Shown piece after piece: positions 53,385-62,883 of a stretch of 64,000 nucleotides of DNA. The notes under the pieces are model-generated. The model saw nothing but the letters and a program-made list of their open reading frames with translations, did no database searches and was not told the origin of the DNA. The position numbers and the translations under genes are program-made. Source of the DNA: Clostridia bacterium (GTDB taxonomy: Bacteria; Bacillota; Clostridia; Oscillospirales; CAG-272); the NCBI GenBank assembly GCA_017464565.1, contig JAFTZH010000054.1, positions 21,569 through 85,568 of the forward strand, read 5' to 3'. Every line of letters starts with the position of its first letter. The stretch's first letter is position 1.

Positions 53385-56300
53385 TTATTTTTTTTGAATT
53401 ACGGTACCGCCCGTAAGACGAATCATCTTAACAGCCTGAACGGAGAAGCTGTTTGCTTCAACCGTGAGAGCCTTGCTGATTGTTCCGCCTGCAAGTACCT
53501 TGAGACGCTTTGCTGCGTTCGGAACGAGCTTCTTTTCCTTGAGGGCGTCAAGTGTTACTGTGTCGCCGTCGTTGAAGTTAACTTCGATATCTCCGATGTT
53601 GATTATTGCTCTCTGACCCGTGGCTGCCTCTCCCTCGGAGATTATAACGCCTTCGAGAGCCGCGTCGTCGGTCATAAGAGTATCAGCGGTTTCCGCGTCA
53701 AGCTCTTCGGGAATTTCAACGGGTATTATCGGTTCGGGTTCAGCCACAGGCTCGGGTTCGGGCTCAACTACGGGTTCGGGTTCGGGAGCGGGAGGAGTAT
53801 TGCCGCCTCTCTTATTCAGAATAAAGTATACTGCTATTCCGATTATTACGATAACGGCGATTACTATAAGTATCCACCACCAGAACGACGATGAACCGCC
53901 CGATTCTTCGGTATATACCGCATTTATGGTTATGTCGCAGGCACCAAGCTCATAAGCTTCCCAAGCGCCCGTGTAGCCTTCCTTCTCGGGAACGGCGGGT
54001 TCGGGTATTGATTTGTCTTCTACGGTGAACTGTACCGTTCCGACTACCTTACCGTCGGCAACGAAGGTTGCGGTGTAAACTATGGGGGTGTAGACCGCGT
54101 TTACGGTAATCGTCTTGGGTTCGAGAGTGTAGTCGCTCCATTTTCCCGTGTAGCCGGTCTTTGCGGGAACATCGGGCTCGTCAATCGACGTATCCTCAAC
54201 GGTGAACTCAACTCTGTCTACCTCAACTCCGTCAGCCAAGAAGATGGCAATATATTTAATAGGAGTATAAACGGCGTTTATCGTAATGTTTTCAGCCTTG
54301 ATGGTGTATTCCTCCCAAGCGCCTGTGTAACCGGTCTTTGCGGGAACGTCGGGCTCGGTGAGAGAAGTGTTATCCATAGTAAACTCAACGGTGCCTACCT
54401 CAACGCCGTTGGCAACGAAGGTTGCCGTGTACTTTATAGGAGTGTATACTGCCGTTACGATTATGTCCTCGGCCTTTATCTTATATTCGCCCCACGCGCC
54501 TGTATATCCGGTCTTTGCGGGAACTGTGGGAAGGTCGAGAGCGGTGTCCTCTATCGTAAAGGTGTCTCTGCCGACCTCAACGCCGTCCGCCATAAATATA
54601 GCGGTGTAGGTTATGGGAGTATAAACCGCGTATACGTTGATGTTTTCAAGACGAAGCTCATAAGCTTCCCAAGCGACAGTGTAACCCGTTTCCTCGGGAA
54701 CTGCGGGTACGTCCTTAAGCACGTTTGCTCTAACGTCGCTTATCGTAAAGGTGCGGGTTGCGTAAGGCTCCGCGTCGGTTTTGTTCGCATAGAAATATGC
54801 GTAATAGGTTATTTCTTGGTAATCAAGCTCTACCGTCAGAGATTTTTCCGAGTTGAGAGTGTATTCAGACCAATCTACCGTATAACCGTCCTTTTTGTAT
54901 TCGTCGAGTATCGGAGGCTCGGTTATCTCTTCGGTTCCGTATACGTAGTATATCTTATCTACCTGCTTGCCGTTAGCCATAAAGGTTACGGAATAAAGGT
55001 CGTTGCTGTAAACGGTAGCGTCAGCATCTATCATTTCGTTGCCGAGGCTCTCGTCCGAGTAGCTAAAGCCCGCGTCTCCGAGTCTGTCTACCGTGTCGAG
55101 CACGTCAAGAGACGCTCCCGCGGGGAGAAGGGTGCTGAAGGTCGAGCCGTCGGAGAGGACAATGTCGAGCTTACGAAGGTTGTTTACGGTAAGGTCGATA
55201 GACGCTCCTGCCGTTATGGTAGTGGATTCAAAGAGAAGCTGTGCCTCTTCGGGAAGTGCGATATAGTCGAGAATATCAACGCTTATATCTTTTGCCGCCG
55301 AGAAGTTTCCGTCTCCGTTGTAGAGATCAAGTATCCGCGCGTCGGCAAGGCTTTCGGGAAGCTTGCCGAGAAGCTTTATCACGGTATCTTGAAGCCTTGC
55401 GAGATTATCGACCGAGGTGAAAGCGTTTACGAGTCTTTCGACTATCGGGTCCGCAATCTCTTCCGCTTTATCGGTTATAGCGTTGGACGGGATATCGGCC
55501 GATTCCGCCTTTTCTCTTATCTTGTCAAGCTGATCCGCAAGTGCCTCTGTCATAGCCTCGAGCTCATCTTCGGTTATGCCCGCGATAACGTCCTTGACGT
55601 CGTTAACGGTGGTCGAGGGGAGAAGCACGAGCTTTTCCTTGAGAGTATCGGGAAGTCTGTCGGAATTGAGAAGTCTTGCGTATATATCGGATGCTACCGA
55701 GGGGATTGTAAGATCGACTTCTATCTTTCCGAGGTCGGAAACGTCGAGTCTGAACATATCGGCGTATTTCTTCATAAGCTGCTGGAGCTTATCGGGAGAG
55801 CTTGTAAAGCCAACTTCAACACCGAGGCTGTATTCGTTGCCGCCGATGACCGCGGTGAGCGTAATTCCCGCAAAGCGCTCGTAATCGGTGAGATTAAGGA
55901 AATCTTCTATATCGGGTATCGAGCGGAGAAGCTCAACTATTATTTTGTTGAGGTCAAACGCGCCCGCGTTAAATACCTTAACGTCGTTTATGTATATTCC
56001 GTCAACTTCGGTGAGAAGGAAGGAAAGCGCGTTGTTCGCGAGAGTTTTGATAAGCTCCTTTATCTCGGGCTTTTTCTCCTTGAGAAGCTCTATTGCGTCC
56101 TTCGCAATCTGCTTTACGTCAAGGGTTTCTATTATTCCGTTGTCCTGTATAAGCTGCTGTATCTTATCGGTGCCTATTGCTTTTACTATGGCGATCAGCT
56201 CGTCGTTAGAGTAAAGAGCGAAGAGCTGCGAATATCCGCCCGCGGCATCTACGATGTCGTCAACGCTTACGTATTCAAGAATGAAAGAAACTCCGAGAGC

Positions 56301-58160
56301 CTCGATGATATCGTTGGTATCGAAGAATTTGAGCAGATTTGACGCAGTGCCTGCCGCGGTTATTATTTCGTCGAAGGTTATATATCCCTTCGTAATAAAC
56401 GCCGAGTATCCTCCGAGCGTATTTACGATATCATCGCGGTTAAAGTGCGCGAATACCAGCGAGAGACCTACCTCTTCTATAACGTCGGCAACGTTTTCGT
56501 GGATAATATTTTTTACGTTCTCTATTCCGACGGCTGTGAGTATATCGTGGGGATGCATCTCTTTAACGAGGTTATTGTAGATTCCGAGATTGTTTTTAAT
56601 AAACTCGCTTATATCCTCGGAATTTACGTTTTCCACGAGAATCGAGAGGTCGATATCGTCCCAATAGTCGCCTATATTAAAATCAGAATTGTTGAAAACC
56701 GAGGTCGTAAGAAGCTCTCTTGCTTCGGCGTTGTTCGTGATGAGGTCTTTAATCTCATCGTTGGTAACGTGATTTCTTACGGTAGCTACCGATATAGCTT
56801 CTTCCTCTATGAGCTTTTTGAGAGTGATTTCGGGAAATTCTTCCTGAATCTGCTCCGCGGTAAGATAACCGCCGTTCATAAGCTCACGAACTGTAACGTC
56901 CTGTCCGTAGTTCGCGTATATCTCACGGAGAGCAGCGTCGTCAAAGAGAGCGAGTACGTCGTCCTGCGTTACGCCGCACTTCTCAACAGCCGCGTCTATA
57001 TCAAGCGAGGGATCGTTCAAAAGTTCCTCGGTGCTTACGTACGCACTGAAATATCCGTTGGCAGCCATCGTGGAGATGAGCTCCGCGTCGGAAAGCACGG
57101 AGTTCATAAGCGTCGTGTTGCCAAACAGGGAGTTCACAAAATCCGTACTTCCGAGAAGAGCGTTTACGACGTCGGCGTTTACGAAGGTTTTTAGCTGCTC
57201 GGTGGTAAAGATGTTGGTGATATTATCTGCGGTGATTACTTTCTTGTCCACGAGAACGTCAATAGTATCGGGAAGAAGCAGATAGTCTCTTATAGCGTCA
57301 ACCTTTACGAGAGCCGCGTCGACGCTCGGGTCGTCGATGAATTCGTTGAGCGCATCCCTGTGATTGTCGGCAAAAAAGTATTGCTCAAGCTTGTAGAGAT
57401 CACCGTTCTCGGTTGCTTTTTCAAGGATACGGTGCATAACGGTCGTACTGCTTAAGAGATCCGTAACGTTCGGACCGATTTCCGCATCCTGTATCATCTT
57501 GTTTACAACGTCTCCGTTAACGAGGTTAGAAAGGTTCTGTTTTATCTCTTCTTTTCCGAACGCGTCGTCGACTATCGTGGTGTTATTTATAAGATGATTC
57601 AGAAAATCCTCTGTGAGAAGCTTTTCTTTTACCGTTTCGTTGAGCGCAATCTTCAAAACGTCCTCTGTGAGAAGCGCGTCAAGGTCGGCGGGGTCGATTG
57701 AATTAAAGACCTCGTCGACGGGTATCAGGGAAAGTATCTCGTTGACGGTGATAACGCTCGTAAGCATATCGAGTGAAAAGTACTTTGAGAGCACGTCGGT
57801 TGGAACGAGATCGACGAGCGCTTTGATATCGTCAACCGTTATGTAGTTAGCCGCGAGAGCCGTCAAGTCGTCAATGGTTAATTCGCGGCCTTTCTGTAAC
57901 GTATCGAGAACGTCCTCGGGAATGAACTGAATCAATTCTTCCTTGGTAACGTCTCCGTCCGACAGCATATCGTACAGCTTGTCGGGATTGAGCTTCAGAG
58001 ATAAAACTCCGTTCTCAAATGACAGCGTGTAGCATACGTCGTCCTCATTTTCGGCGCTGGGAGCCGATATCGAGACCGCGCATACGCTGACACAGGATAC
58101 CGCTAACATAACGATAACCATTATTGCCGCAAAGATGCGTGGGAAAATACCTTTTTTCAT
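53385..58160 (-). CDS. Giant membrane-anchored surface protein with B-repeats and uL15-like C-terminal domain
   Basis: 1591 residues. Signal peptide, then about 850 residues of helical, degenerate motifs with no recognised fold (NADVVNALLGSTDFVNSLFG, DIIEALGVSFILEYVSVDD). Near 1050-1415 there are six 59-residue beta units of the InlB B-repeat/Flg_new type (YTATFVADG...PEKEGYTGAWEAYE...AVYT), the last four well conserved. A membrane helix (WWWILIVIAVIVIIGIAVYF), Pro/Glu repeats, and a final 65 residues that resemble the C-terminal half of ribosomal uL15 (FNDGDTVTLDALKEKKLVP, KRLKVLAGGTISKALTVEAN, SVQAVKMIRLTGG) follow. The tail would be cytoplasmic. Function unknown; cell-surface adhesion or organisation is inference. 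Confidence 0.8.
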   Translation of the reverse strand: MKKGIFPRIFAAIMVIVMLAVSCVSVCAVSISAPSAENEDDVCYTLSFENGVLSLKLNPDKLYDMLSDGDVTKEELIQFIPEDVLDTLQKGRELTIDDLTALAANYITVDDIKALVDLVPTDVLSKYFSLDMLTSVITVNEILSLIPVDEVFNSIDPADLDALLTEDVLKIALNETVKEKLLTEDFLNHLINNTTIVDDAFGKEEIKQNLSNLVNGDVVNKMIQDAEIGPNVTDLLSSTTVMHRILEKATENGDLYKLEQYFFADNHRDALNEFIDDPSVDAALVKVDAIRDYLLLPDTIDVLVDKKVITADNITNIFTTEQLKTFVNADVVNALLGSTDFVNSLFGNTTLMNSVLSDAELISTMAANGYFSAYVSTEELLNDPSLDIDAAVEKCGVTQDDVLALFDDAALREIYANYGQDVTVRELMNGGYLTAEQIQEEFPEITLKKLIEEEAISVATVRNHVTNDEIKDLITNNAEARELLTTSVFNNSDFNIGDYWDDIDLSILVENVNSEDISEFIKNNLGIYNNLVKEMHPHDILTAVGIENVKNIIHENVADVIEEVGLSLVFAHFNRDDIVNTLGGYSAFITKGYITFDEIITAAGTASNLLKFFDTNDIIEALGVSFILEYVSVDDIVDAAGGYSQLFALYSNDELIAIVKAIGTDKIQQLIQDNGIIETLDVKQIAKDAIELLKEKKPEIKELIKTLANNALSFLLTEVDGIYINDVKVFNAGAFDLNKIIVELLRSIPDIEDFLNLTDYERFAGITLTAVIGGNEYSLGVEVGFTSSPDKLQQLMKKYADMFRLDVSDLGKIEVDLTIPSVASDIYARLLNSDRLPDTLKEKLVLLPSTTVNDVKDVIAGITEDELEAMTEALADQLDKIREKAESADIPSNAITDKAEEIADPIVERLVNAFTSVDNLARLQDTVIKLLGKLPESLADARILDLYNGDGNFSAAKDISVDILDYIALPEEAQLLFESTTITAGASIDLTVNNLRKLDIVLSDGSTFSTLLPAGASLDVLDTVDRLGDAGFSYSDESLGNEMIDADATVYSNDLYSVTFMANGKQVDKIYYVYGTEEITEPPILDEYKKDGYTVDWSEYTLNSEKSLTVELDYQEITYYAYFYANKTDAEPYATRTFTISDVRANVLKDVPAVPEETGYTVAWEAYELRLENINVYAVYTPITYTAIFMADGVEVGRDTFTIEDTALDLPTVPAKTGYTGAWGEYKIKAEDIIVTAVYTPIKYTATFVANGVEVGTVEFTMDNTSLTEPDVPAKTGYTGAWEEYTIKAENITINAVYTPIKYIAIFLADGVEVDRVEFTVEDTSIDEPDVPAKTGYTGKWSDYTLEPKTITVNAVYTPIVYTATFVADGKVVGTVQFTVEDKSIPEPAVPEKEGYTGAWEAYELGACDITINAVYTEESGGSSSFWWWILIVIAVIVIIGIAVYFILNKRGGNTPPAPEPEPVVEPEPEPVAEPEPIIPVEIPEELDAETADTLMTDDAALEGVIISEGEAATGQRAIINIGDIEVNFNDGDTVTLDALKEKKLVPNAAKRLKVLAGGTISKALTVEANSFSVQAVKMIRLTGGTVIQKK
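53388..53590 (-). other. uL15-like domain coding segment
   Basis: The last ~67 codons of the giant protein resemble the L15e/L18e-fold end of ribosomal protein uL15: DG-TVT---L-E--LV, K-LKVL--G-ISKALTV-A--FS--A---I---GG. The true rplO gene belongs in the spc ribosomal operon, which is not in this window. Confidence 0.6.
53905..55020 (-). repeat. Tandem ~177-bp repeats coding B-repeat units
   Basis: Six units of about 59 codons. The four at 53905-54620 share near-identical blocks such as AKTGYTGAW and AVYTPI at 177-178-base spacing; the two N-terminal ones are degenerate. Confidence 0.8.
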
Positions 58161-58236
58161 AATGTGTACCTCTCGCTTTTGTTTTTTGTGAAAATATTTA
58201 CGGTTGATTTTGAAAATATTTCATATTGAATAATAT

Positions 58237-58265
58237 ATTTTAACATTTATAATCGCATAAGTCAA
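58237..58265 (-). promoter_or_regulatory. Promoter of the giant surface protein
   Basis: Minus strand TTGACT (58260-58265), 17 bases, TAAAAT (58237-58242), about 77 bases before the start. Confidence 0.7.
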
Positions 58266-58753
58266 TAGAAACGAAAGCTTTTTGTTGCTTTTTTATTATA
58301 AAACGGCATTTCGCACAAAAAAGGTACTCGATATAGTATAATATTTAAAGTATGAATTCTGACCGCAAAGATGTATTTAAATACGGAAACTGTTTTTTGT
58401 GTTTGTTTTCTATGTAAATGCCAAACATAAGATTATGTGATGTAAAATGATATTAATATAATATTATTAATATTAATCGTTATTAAACTTATTTATAAAA
58501 CTTAATAAATTAAGGGTTTATGGCTGTAATATAGCAAAAATAAACAGTAAATGTTTAGTGGTTATTTTTAAAATATTCTTTTGCGCTGTGCTCGGGCGTC
58601 ATATTGATTGTAAGAAAATGGATAGATTGGATTGAGTGATTTTTTATTTAGAAAAAACGAGTCGCATTTCGTCGATAGTATGTCTATAAATAGATATTGG
58701 GACAATCTTTTTGTATTGATTGCACAAAAAAGTTTATAACTTGAAAATAAAAC
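58266..58753. other. AT-rich intergenic region
   Basis: About 490 bases with no credible reading frame. It is the most AT-rich stretch of the window, with runs such as TTAATATAATATTATTAATATTAA and phased A/T tracts in the middle (58440-58520). Divergent promoters lie at both ends. A regulatory or curved-DNA role is possible but nothing specific is recognised. Confidence 0.55.
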
Positions 58754-58782
58754 TTGACTTTGCCTTTATGATATGATATTAT
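58754..58782 (+). promoter_or_regulatory. Promoter of the liv operon
   Basis: TTGACT (58754-58759), 17 bases, TATTAT (58777-58782). It is followed by a 60-base leader and a CAGGAGAA ribosome site. Confidence 0.78.
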
Positions 58783-58844
58783 TTAATGTATAAAATCGAT
58801 GAAATATACGTCGGTTTAATAAATCTTTTTCAGGAGAACTAACT

Positions 58845-59993
58845 ATGAAAAGAACGATTATCAAGGTTTTTGCCGTTTGTATGTGTCTCGCTCTTCTCGC
58901 GGTTTCTTTCGCGGGTTGTAAAAAGCTCGAGAAAGACACTTACGTTATCGGAGTTTCGGGACCTCTCACGGGCGGAAATTCTGGTTACGGCGTAGCGGTC
59001 AAGAATTCCGCGCAGATGGCTGTTGACGAGATCAACGAGGCAGGCGGACTTGACGGCGTGAAATTCGAGCTCGTCGCTCTTGACGACCAGCACGACGCTT
59101 CCAAGGTAGAGACCAACTACGCAAGTATGATGGATAAGGGTATGCACGTCGCTCTCGGCTGCGTAACCACCAACCCCTGTCTTGAGTTTGCGGCTCTTTC
59201 CAAGACCGACAATGTTTTCTTCCTCACTCCCTCCGCTTCGGCTAACGACGTAGTTAAGGAAGACAACGCTTACCAGATGTGCTTCGCTGATGGAAACCAG
59301 GGTTCTGTTGCGGCAAAGTACGTGAACGGACTCGAGCTTGACACCATCGGAATCTTCTACAAGTCCGACGATGCTTACTCCAAGGGTATTTACGACCAGT
59401 TCAAGGCATCTCTTGACGATTCTATCGACACCGTTGAGGCTTCCTTCGTAGGAGACGCAACCGACTTCTCGACACAGATAGAGGCTCTCAAGGATTGTTC
59501 CTTCATCTTTATGCCTATCTACTATACTCCCGCTTCCAACTTTATGCTTCAGGCAAAGGGTAAGGTTGCCGATACGGCTACCTACTACGGATGCGACGGA
59601 TTTGACGGTATCGAGTCGGCTGACGGCTTTGATATCTCCGCCATTCCTCAGAAGGTAAGTATGCTTTCGCACTTCAACTCCAAGGCTACCGACGGTAAGG
59701 CAGGCGAGTTTATCACGAAGTATACCGAAAAGTACGGCAAGGATACGCTTAACCAGTTCGGAGCTTCCGCTTACGACTGCGTATACGCTATATACAACGC
59801 TATGAAGGCGGCGGCTGACGCGGGCGAGGATATTTCTCCCAATATGACCGCTTCAGAACTTTGCGAGATACTCAAGGCGCAGTTCAACGGAGGCTTTACC
59901 TTCAGCGGCGCTACCGGAACCAACATCAAGTGGCAGTCCAGCGGATACGTTGATAAGGAAGCTATCGCTTTCGTTATCAAGGAACAGGGCTGA
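58845..59993 (+). CDS. livK: Branched-chain amino-acid ABC transporter, substrate-binding lipoprotein
   Basis: 382 residues. Signal peptide with lipobox VSFAGC, then the type I periplasmic-binding fold: TYVIGVSGPLTGGNSGYG, MAVDEINEAGG and FELVALDDQHDASK. It captures leucine/isoleucine/valine or a related substrate outside the membrane and delivers it to LivHM. The first gene of the operon, it is separated from livH by a hairpin that may keep its expression higher. The gene has more C-ended codons than its neighbours, in line with high expression. Confidence 0.9.
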   Translation: MKRTIIKVFAVCMCLALLAVSFAGCKKLEKDTYVIGVSGPLTGGNSGYGVAVKNSAQMAVDEINEAGGLDGVKFELVALDDQHDASKVETNYASMMDKGMHVALGCVTTNPCLEFAALSKTDNVFFLTPSASANDVVKEDNAYQMCFADGNQGSVAAKYVNGLELDTIGIFYKSDDAYSKGIYDQFKASLDDSIDTVEASFVGDATDFSTQIEALKDCSFIFMPIYYTPASNFMLQAKGKVADTATYYGCDGFDGIESADGFDISAIPQKVSMLSHFNSKATDGKAGEFITKYTEKYGKDTLNQFGASAYDCVYAIYNAMKAAADAGEDISPNMTASELCEILKAQFNGGFTFSGATGTNIKWQSSGYVDKEAIAFVIKEQG

Positions 59994-60027
59994 TTTCGGT
60001 TTTTAGTTTTTAAATAAAGTCAGACGG

Positions 60028-60058
60028 TTTGCTGGCGCAGTATCGCTGTGTCAGCAAA
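60028..60058 (+). promoter_or_regulatory. Intercistronic hairpin between livK and livH
   Basis: A 13-bp stem with two G-U pairs (TTTGCTG...CAGCAAA at the base) and a 5-base loop, 35 bases after the livK stop. It has no T-run and so suits message stabilisation or partial attenuation. Confidence 0.6.
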
Positions 60059-60087
60059 TTGTCATAGATAGAATATAAGGAAACGGT

Positions 60088-60963
60088 ATGGATTTTTTAA
60101 CAGCACTCATAAACGGGTTGAGCTCAGGCGGTACGTACGCTATTATAGCTCTCGGCTATACGATGGTATACGGAATCGCTAAGATGCTTAATTTTGCGCA
60201 CGGCGATATAATTATGATAGGCGGATGCGTGATGTACAGCGTTTTAAGCGCTAAAGGGAACCCCTTGCTCGCGATTCTTGCCGCCGTCGTTTTTTGCGTC
60301 GTTTTGGGCGTAACTATCGAAAAATTAGCATACAAGCCCCTTCGGGGAGCCGCCTCTCTTGCCGTGCTTATCACCGCTATCAGTATGAGCTATCTGCTTC
60401 AAAGCGTGGCTCAGATATATCTGAAATCGGGTACGCCCGCTCTCAGCGCTCTCCGTCTTGAAGGAAGCGTAAATATAGGCTCGTTCAGAATAGATTACAG
60501 CACGATACTTACGCTGGCGGTTACTATTGTCGTAATGGTGGCGCTCAGCCTGTTCGTCAAGTATTCAAAGACGGGAAGAGCTATGGTCGCGGTGTCCGAG
60601 GACAGAGACGCGGCGCTTCTTATGGGAATAAACACTAATTTTATAATCACCATAACCTTTGCTATCGGCTCGGCTCTTGCCGCGATAGCGGGATATCTTA
60701 TGCTTTGTAAGGCTCCTATTCTTACGAATACTCTCGGCTCGATGCCCGGAATCAAGGCTTTCGCGGCGGCGGTAATCGGAGGTATAGGCTCTATTCCCGG
60801 CGCTATGCTCGGAGGAATTTTGCTCGGTGTAGTTGAAAGCATCTCTTACAGCATACCCGTGCTCGCGCCCTTTACCGAGGCTGTCGAATTTTCGATACTG
60901 ATAATAATTCTCCTCGTAAGACCTTCGGGTATTCTTGGAAAGATGAGGAGGGAAAAGGTATGA
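60088..60963 (+). CDS. livH: Branched-chain amino-acid ABC transporter permease LivH
   Basis: 291 residues with about eight membrane helices. LINGLSSGGTYAIIALGYTMVYGIAKMLNFAHGDI at the N-terminus and the loop AVSEDRDAALLMGIN are LivH signatures. It pairs with LivM to form the channel. It overlaps livM by 4 bases. Confidence 0.95.
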   Translation: MDFLTALINGLSSGGTYAIIALGYTMVYGIAKMLNFAHGDIIMIGGCVMYSVLSAKGNPLLAILAAVVFCVVLGVTIEKLAYKPLRGAASLAVLITAISMSYLLQSVAQIYLKSGTPALSALRLEGSVNIGSFRIDYSTILTLAVTIVVMVALSLFVKYSKTGRAMVAVSEDRDAALLMGINTNFIITITFAIGSALAAIAGYLMLCKAPILTNTLGSMPGIKAFAAAVIGGIGSIPGAMLGGILLGVVESISYSIPVLAPFTEAVEFSILIIILLVRPSGILGKMRREKV

Positions 60964-62042
60964 GCAGAAACGGTATCGGAGCTAAAAAAATACAGTGGAA
61001 GTATTATATCAACTATATAGTGATATTCGCCGTGGCGGCGTTTTATACCGTACTTTCGCTTACGGGAAATATCAAGCAGTCGGAAACCTCTCTGCTTGAA
61101 AAAATAGCGATAGCCATAATTCTCGCATCCTCGCTCGGAATGGTCGTAGGATTTTTGGGAGAGCTTTCTCTCGGACACGCGGGCTTTATGTGTATAGGCG
61201 CATTTCTCGGAGGAAAGGTATCTGCCATTCTCGCCGAATCGCTTGGAAACGGTATACTGACGCTTGTTATCTCCGTGATAATCGGAGGTGTTGCGGCTGC
61301 TTTGTTCGGTATGATAATAGGACTTCCCGCGCTTCGTCTGCGCGGAGACTATCTCGCGATAGTAACGCTTGCGTTCGGTGAGATAGTGCGAACGGTTATT
61401 ATGAATCTGCCGGAAGGACTTTTCGGCGGAACGCTGGGACTTAAAACCCCCAGATTTAACAACAAGCACCTTTTCATAATCGCGTTTATATTGGTTCTTG
61501 TATGTATCGCGGTAATTCAGAACCTTTTGCGCAGCAGACATGGAAGAGCTATAACATCTATTCGAGACAACGAGATAGCCGCTCGCGCGACGGGTATAGA
61601 CGTAACCAAATATAAGCTGCTCGTATTTACGATATCGGCGTTCTTCGCGGGAGTCGCGGGAGTACTTTACAGCTATACGCAGTCCAACGTACAGAGCACC
61701 AACTTTGACTACAACTATTCTATCGAGATACTCGTTATGGTGGTTCTCGGCGGAATAGGAAGCATAAACGGTTCTATTATCGCTGCGACGCTCGTTACCT
61801 TCCTTAACGTAAAGCTTCAGACTATACTTACGGGCGACCTTGCGGTACTTCAGAATCTCTTCTACGCGCTTATTCTCATTCTTATAGTTATCTACAATAA
61901 CGCGCCCGGACTCAAGGGATTCCGTGAGAAATACAATTTCAAGAGCATCTTCGGCAAGATATTCAAGAGAAAATCCGTTGCTGAGGCGCCGAACGCATCG
62001 GGCGGTGCCGCTCCCGAAAACAATCAAGGGGAGGAGAACTGA
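60960..62042 (+). CDS. livM: Branched-chain amino-acid ABC transporter permease LivM
   Basis: 360 residues, about nine helices. GELSLGHAGFMCIGAFLG and the EAA-like loop SIRDNEIAARATGIDV are typical, as is MVVLGGIGSINGSIIAA. A hydrophilic 35-residue C-terminal tail (FKRKSVAEAPNASGGAAPEN) extends beyond the family norm. Confidence 0.94.
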   Translation: MSRNGIGAKKIQWKYYINYIVIFAVAAFYTVLSLTGNIKQSETSLLEKIAIAIILASSLGMVVGFLGELSLGHAGFMCIGAFLGGKVSAILAESLGNGILTLVISVIIGGVAAALFGMIIGLPALRLRGDYLAIVTLAFGEIVRTVIMNLPEGLFGGTLGLKTPRFNNKHLFIIAFILVLVCIAVIQNLLRSRHGRAITSIRDNEIAARATGIDVTKYKLLVFTISAFFAGVAGVLYSYTQSNVQSTNFDYNYSIEILVMVVLGGIGSINGSIIAATLVTFLNVKLQTILTGDLAVLQNLFYALILILIVIYNNAPGLKGFREKYNFKSIFGKIFKRKSVAEAPNASGGAAPENNQGEEN

Positions 62043-62043
62043 T

Positions 62044-62841
62044 ATGGCAGAAGTTAAAAAGATTTATGCCGATGACGGCAGAGAGATAGTGCTCAAAGCC
62101 GACCACCTCTGCATTCAGTTTGGAGGTCTTAAAGCCGTAGACGACGTTAACCTTGAGATAGCGCAGGGAGAGCTTTACGGACTTATCGGACCCAACGGCG
62201 CGGGAAAAACGACGGTTTTCAACCTTTTAACGGGCGTATATAAGCCCACATCGGGAAGATTTTTCCTGTGCGGAGAGGACCTTACGGGAAAAAGCCCGAT
62301 AGAAATGAACAAAAAGGGTATAGCGAGGACCTTCCAGAACATAAGGCTTTTCAACAATCTTACGGTTATTGAGAACGTTATGGTCGGACTTTCAAATCAG
62401 ATACCCTGCAGTATGTTTGAATCTATATTTCGGCTTCCGAGACATAAAAAGTCGGAGCGTGAATATTACGAACGCTCGCTTGAGTTGCTAAAGGTATTCG
62501 CGCTTGACGAGTATAAAGATTACAAAGCGGCAAACCTGCCGTACGGCAAGCAGAGAAAGCTTGAGATAGCAAGAGCTATGGCAACGAATCCGAAGCTTCT
62601 GCTGCTTGACGAGCCTGCGGCGGGAATGAACCCCAACGAAACGCAAGAGCTTATGGATGTTATAACCTTCATCCGTGAAAAATTCAATATTACCATTCTT
62701 CTTATAGAACACGATATGCGGCTTGTCGGAGGAATCTGCGAAAAGCTTTCGGTTCTCAATTTCGGCACCGAGCTTGCCAAAGGCGAGACCTCAAAGGTTC
62801 TGAACGATCCCGAGGTAATAAAGGCGTATATCGGAGAATGA
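62044..62841 (+). CDS. livG: Branched-chain amino-acid ABC transporter ATPase LivG
   Basis: About 265 residues. Walker A GPNGAGKTT, a LivG-type insert (GLSNQIPCSMFESIFRLPRH), the divergent signature LPYGKQRKLEIARA and Walker B LLLLDEPAAGMNP are intact. The start at ATG 62044, just after the livM stop, has GGGGAGGAG upstream. An alternative upstream extension would lie inside livM. Confidence 0.94.
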   Translation: MAEVKKIYADDGREIVLKADHLCIQFGGLKAVDDVNLEIAQGELYGLIGPNGAGKTTVFNLLTGVYKPTSGRFFLCGEDLTGKSPIEMNKKGIARTFQNIRLFNNLTVIENVMVGLSNQIPCSMFESIFRLPRHKKSEREYYERSLELLKVFALDEYKDYKAANLPYGKQRKLEIARAMATNPKLLLLDEPAAGMNPNETQELMDVITFIREKFNITILLIEHDMRLVGGICEKLSVLNFGTELAKGETSKVLNDPEVIKAYIGE

Positions 62842-62883
62842 TTTGATATTTACGGAGGCATCCGAGAAAGGAATTTTACCTAT

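Noticed and set aside
53905..55020. CRISPR-like periodic repeats
   Set aside because: The 177-bp period encodes in-frame 59-residue protein repeats; there are no spacers.
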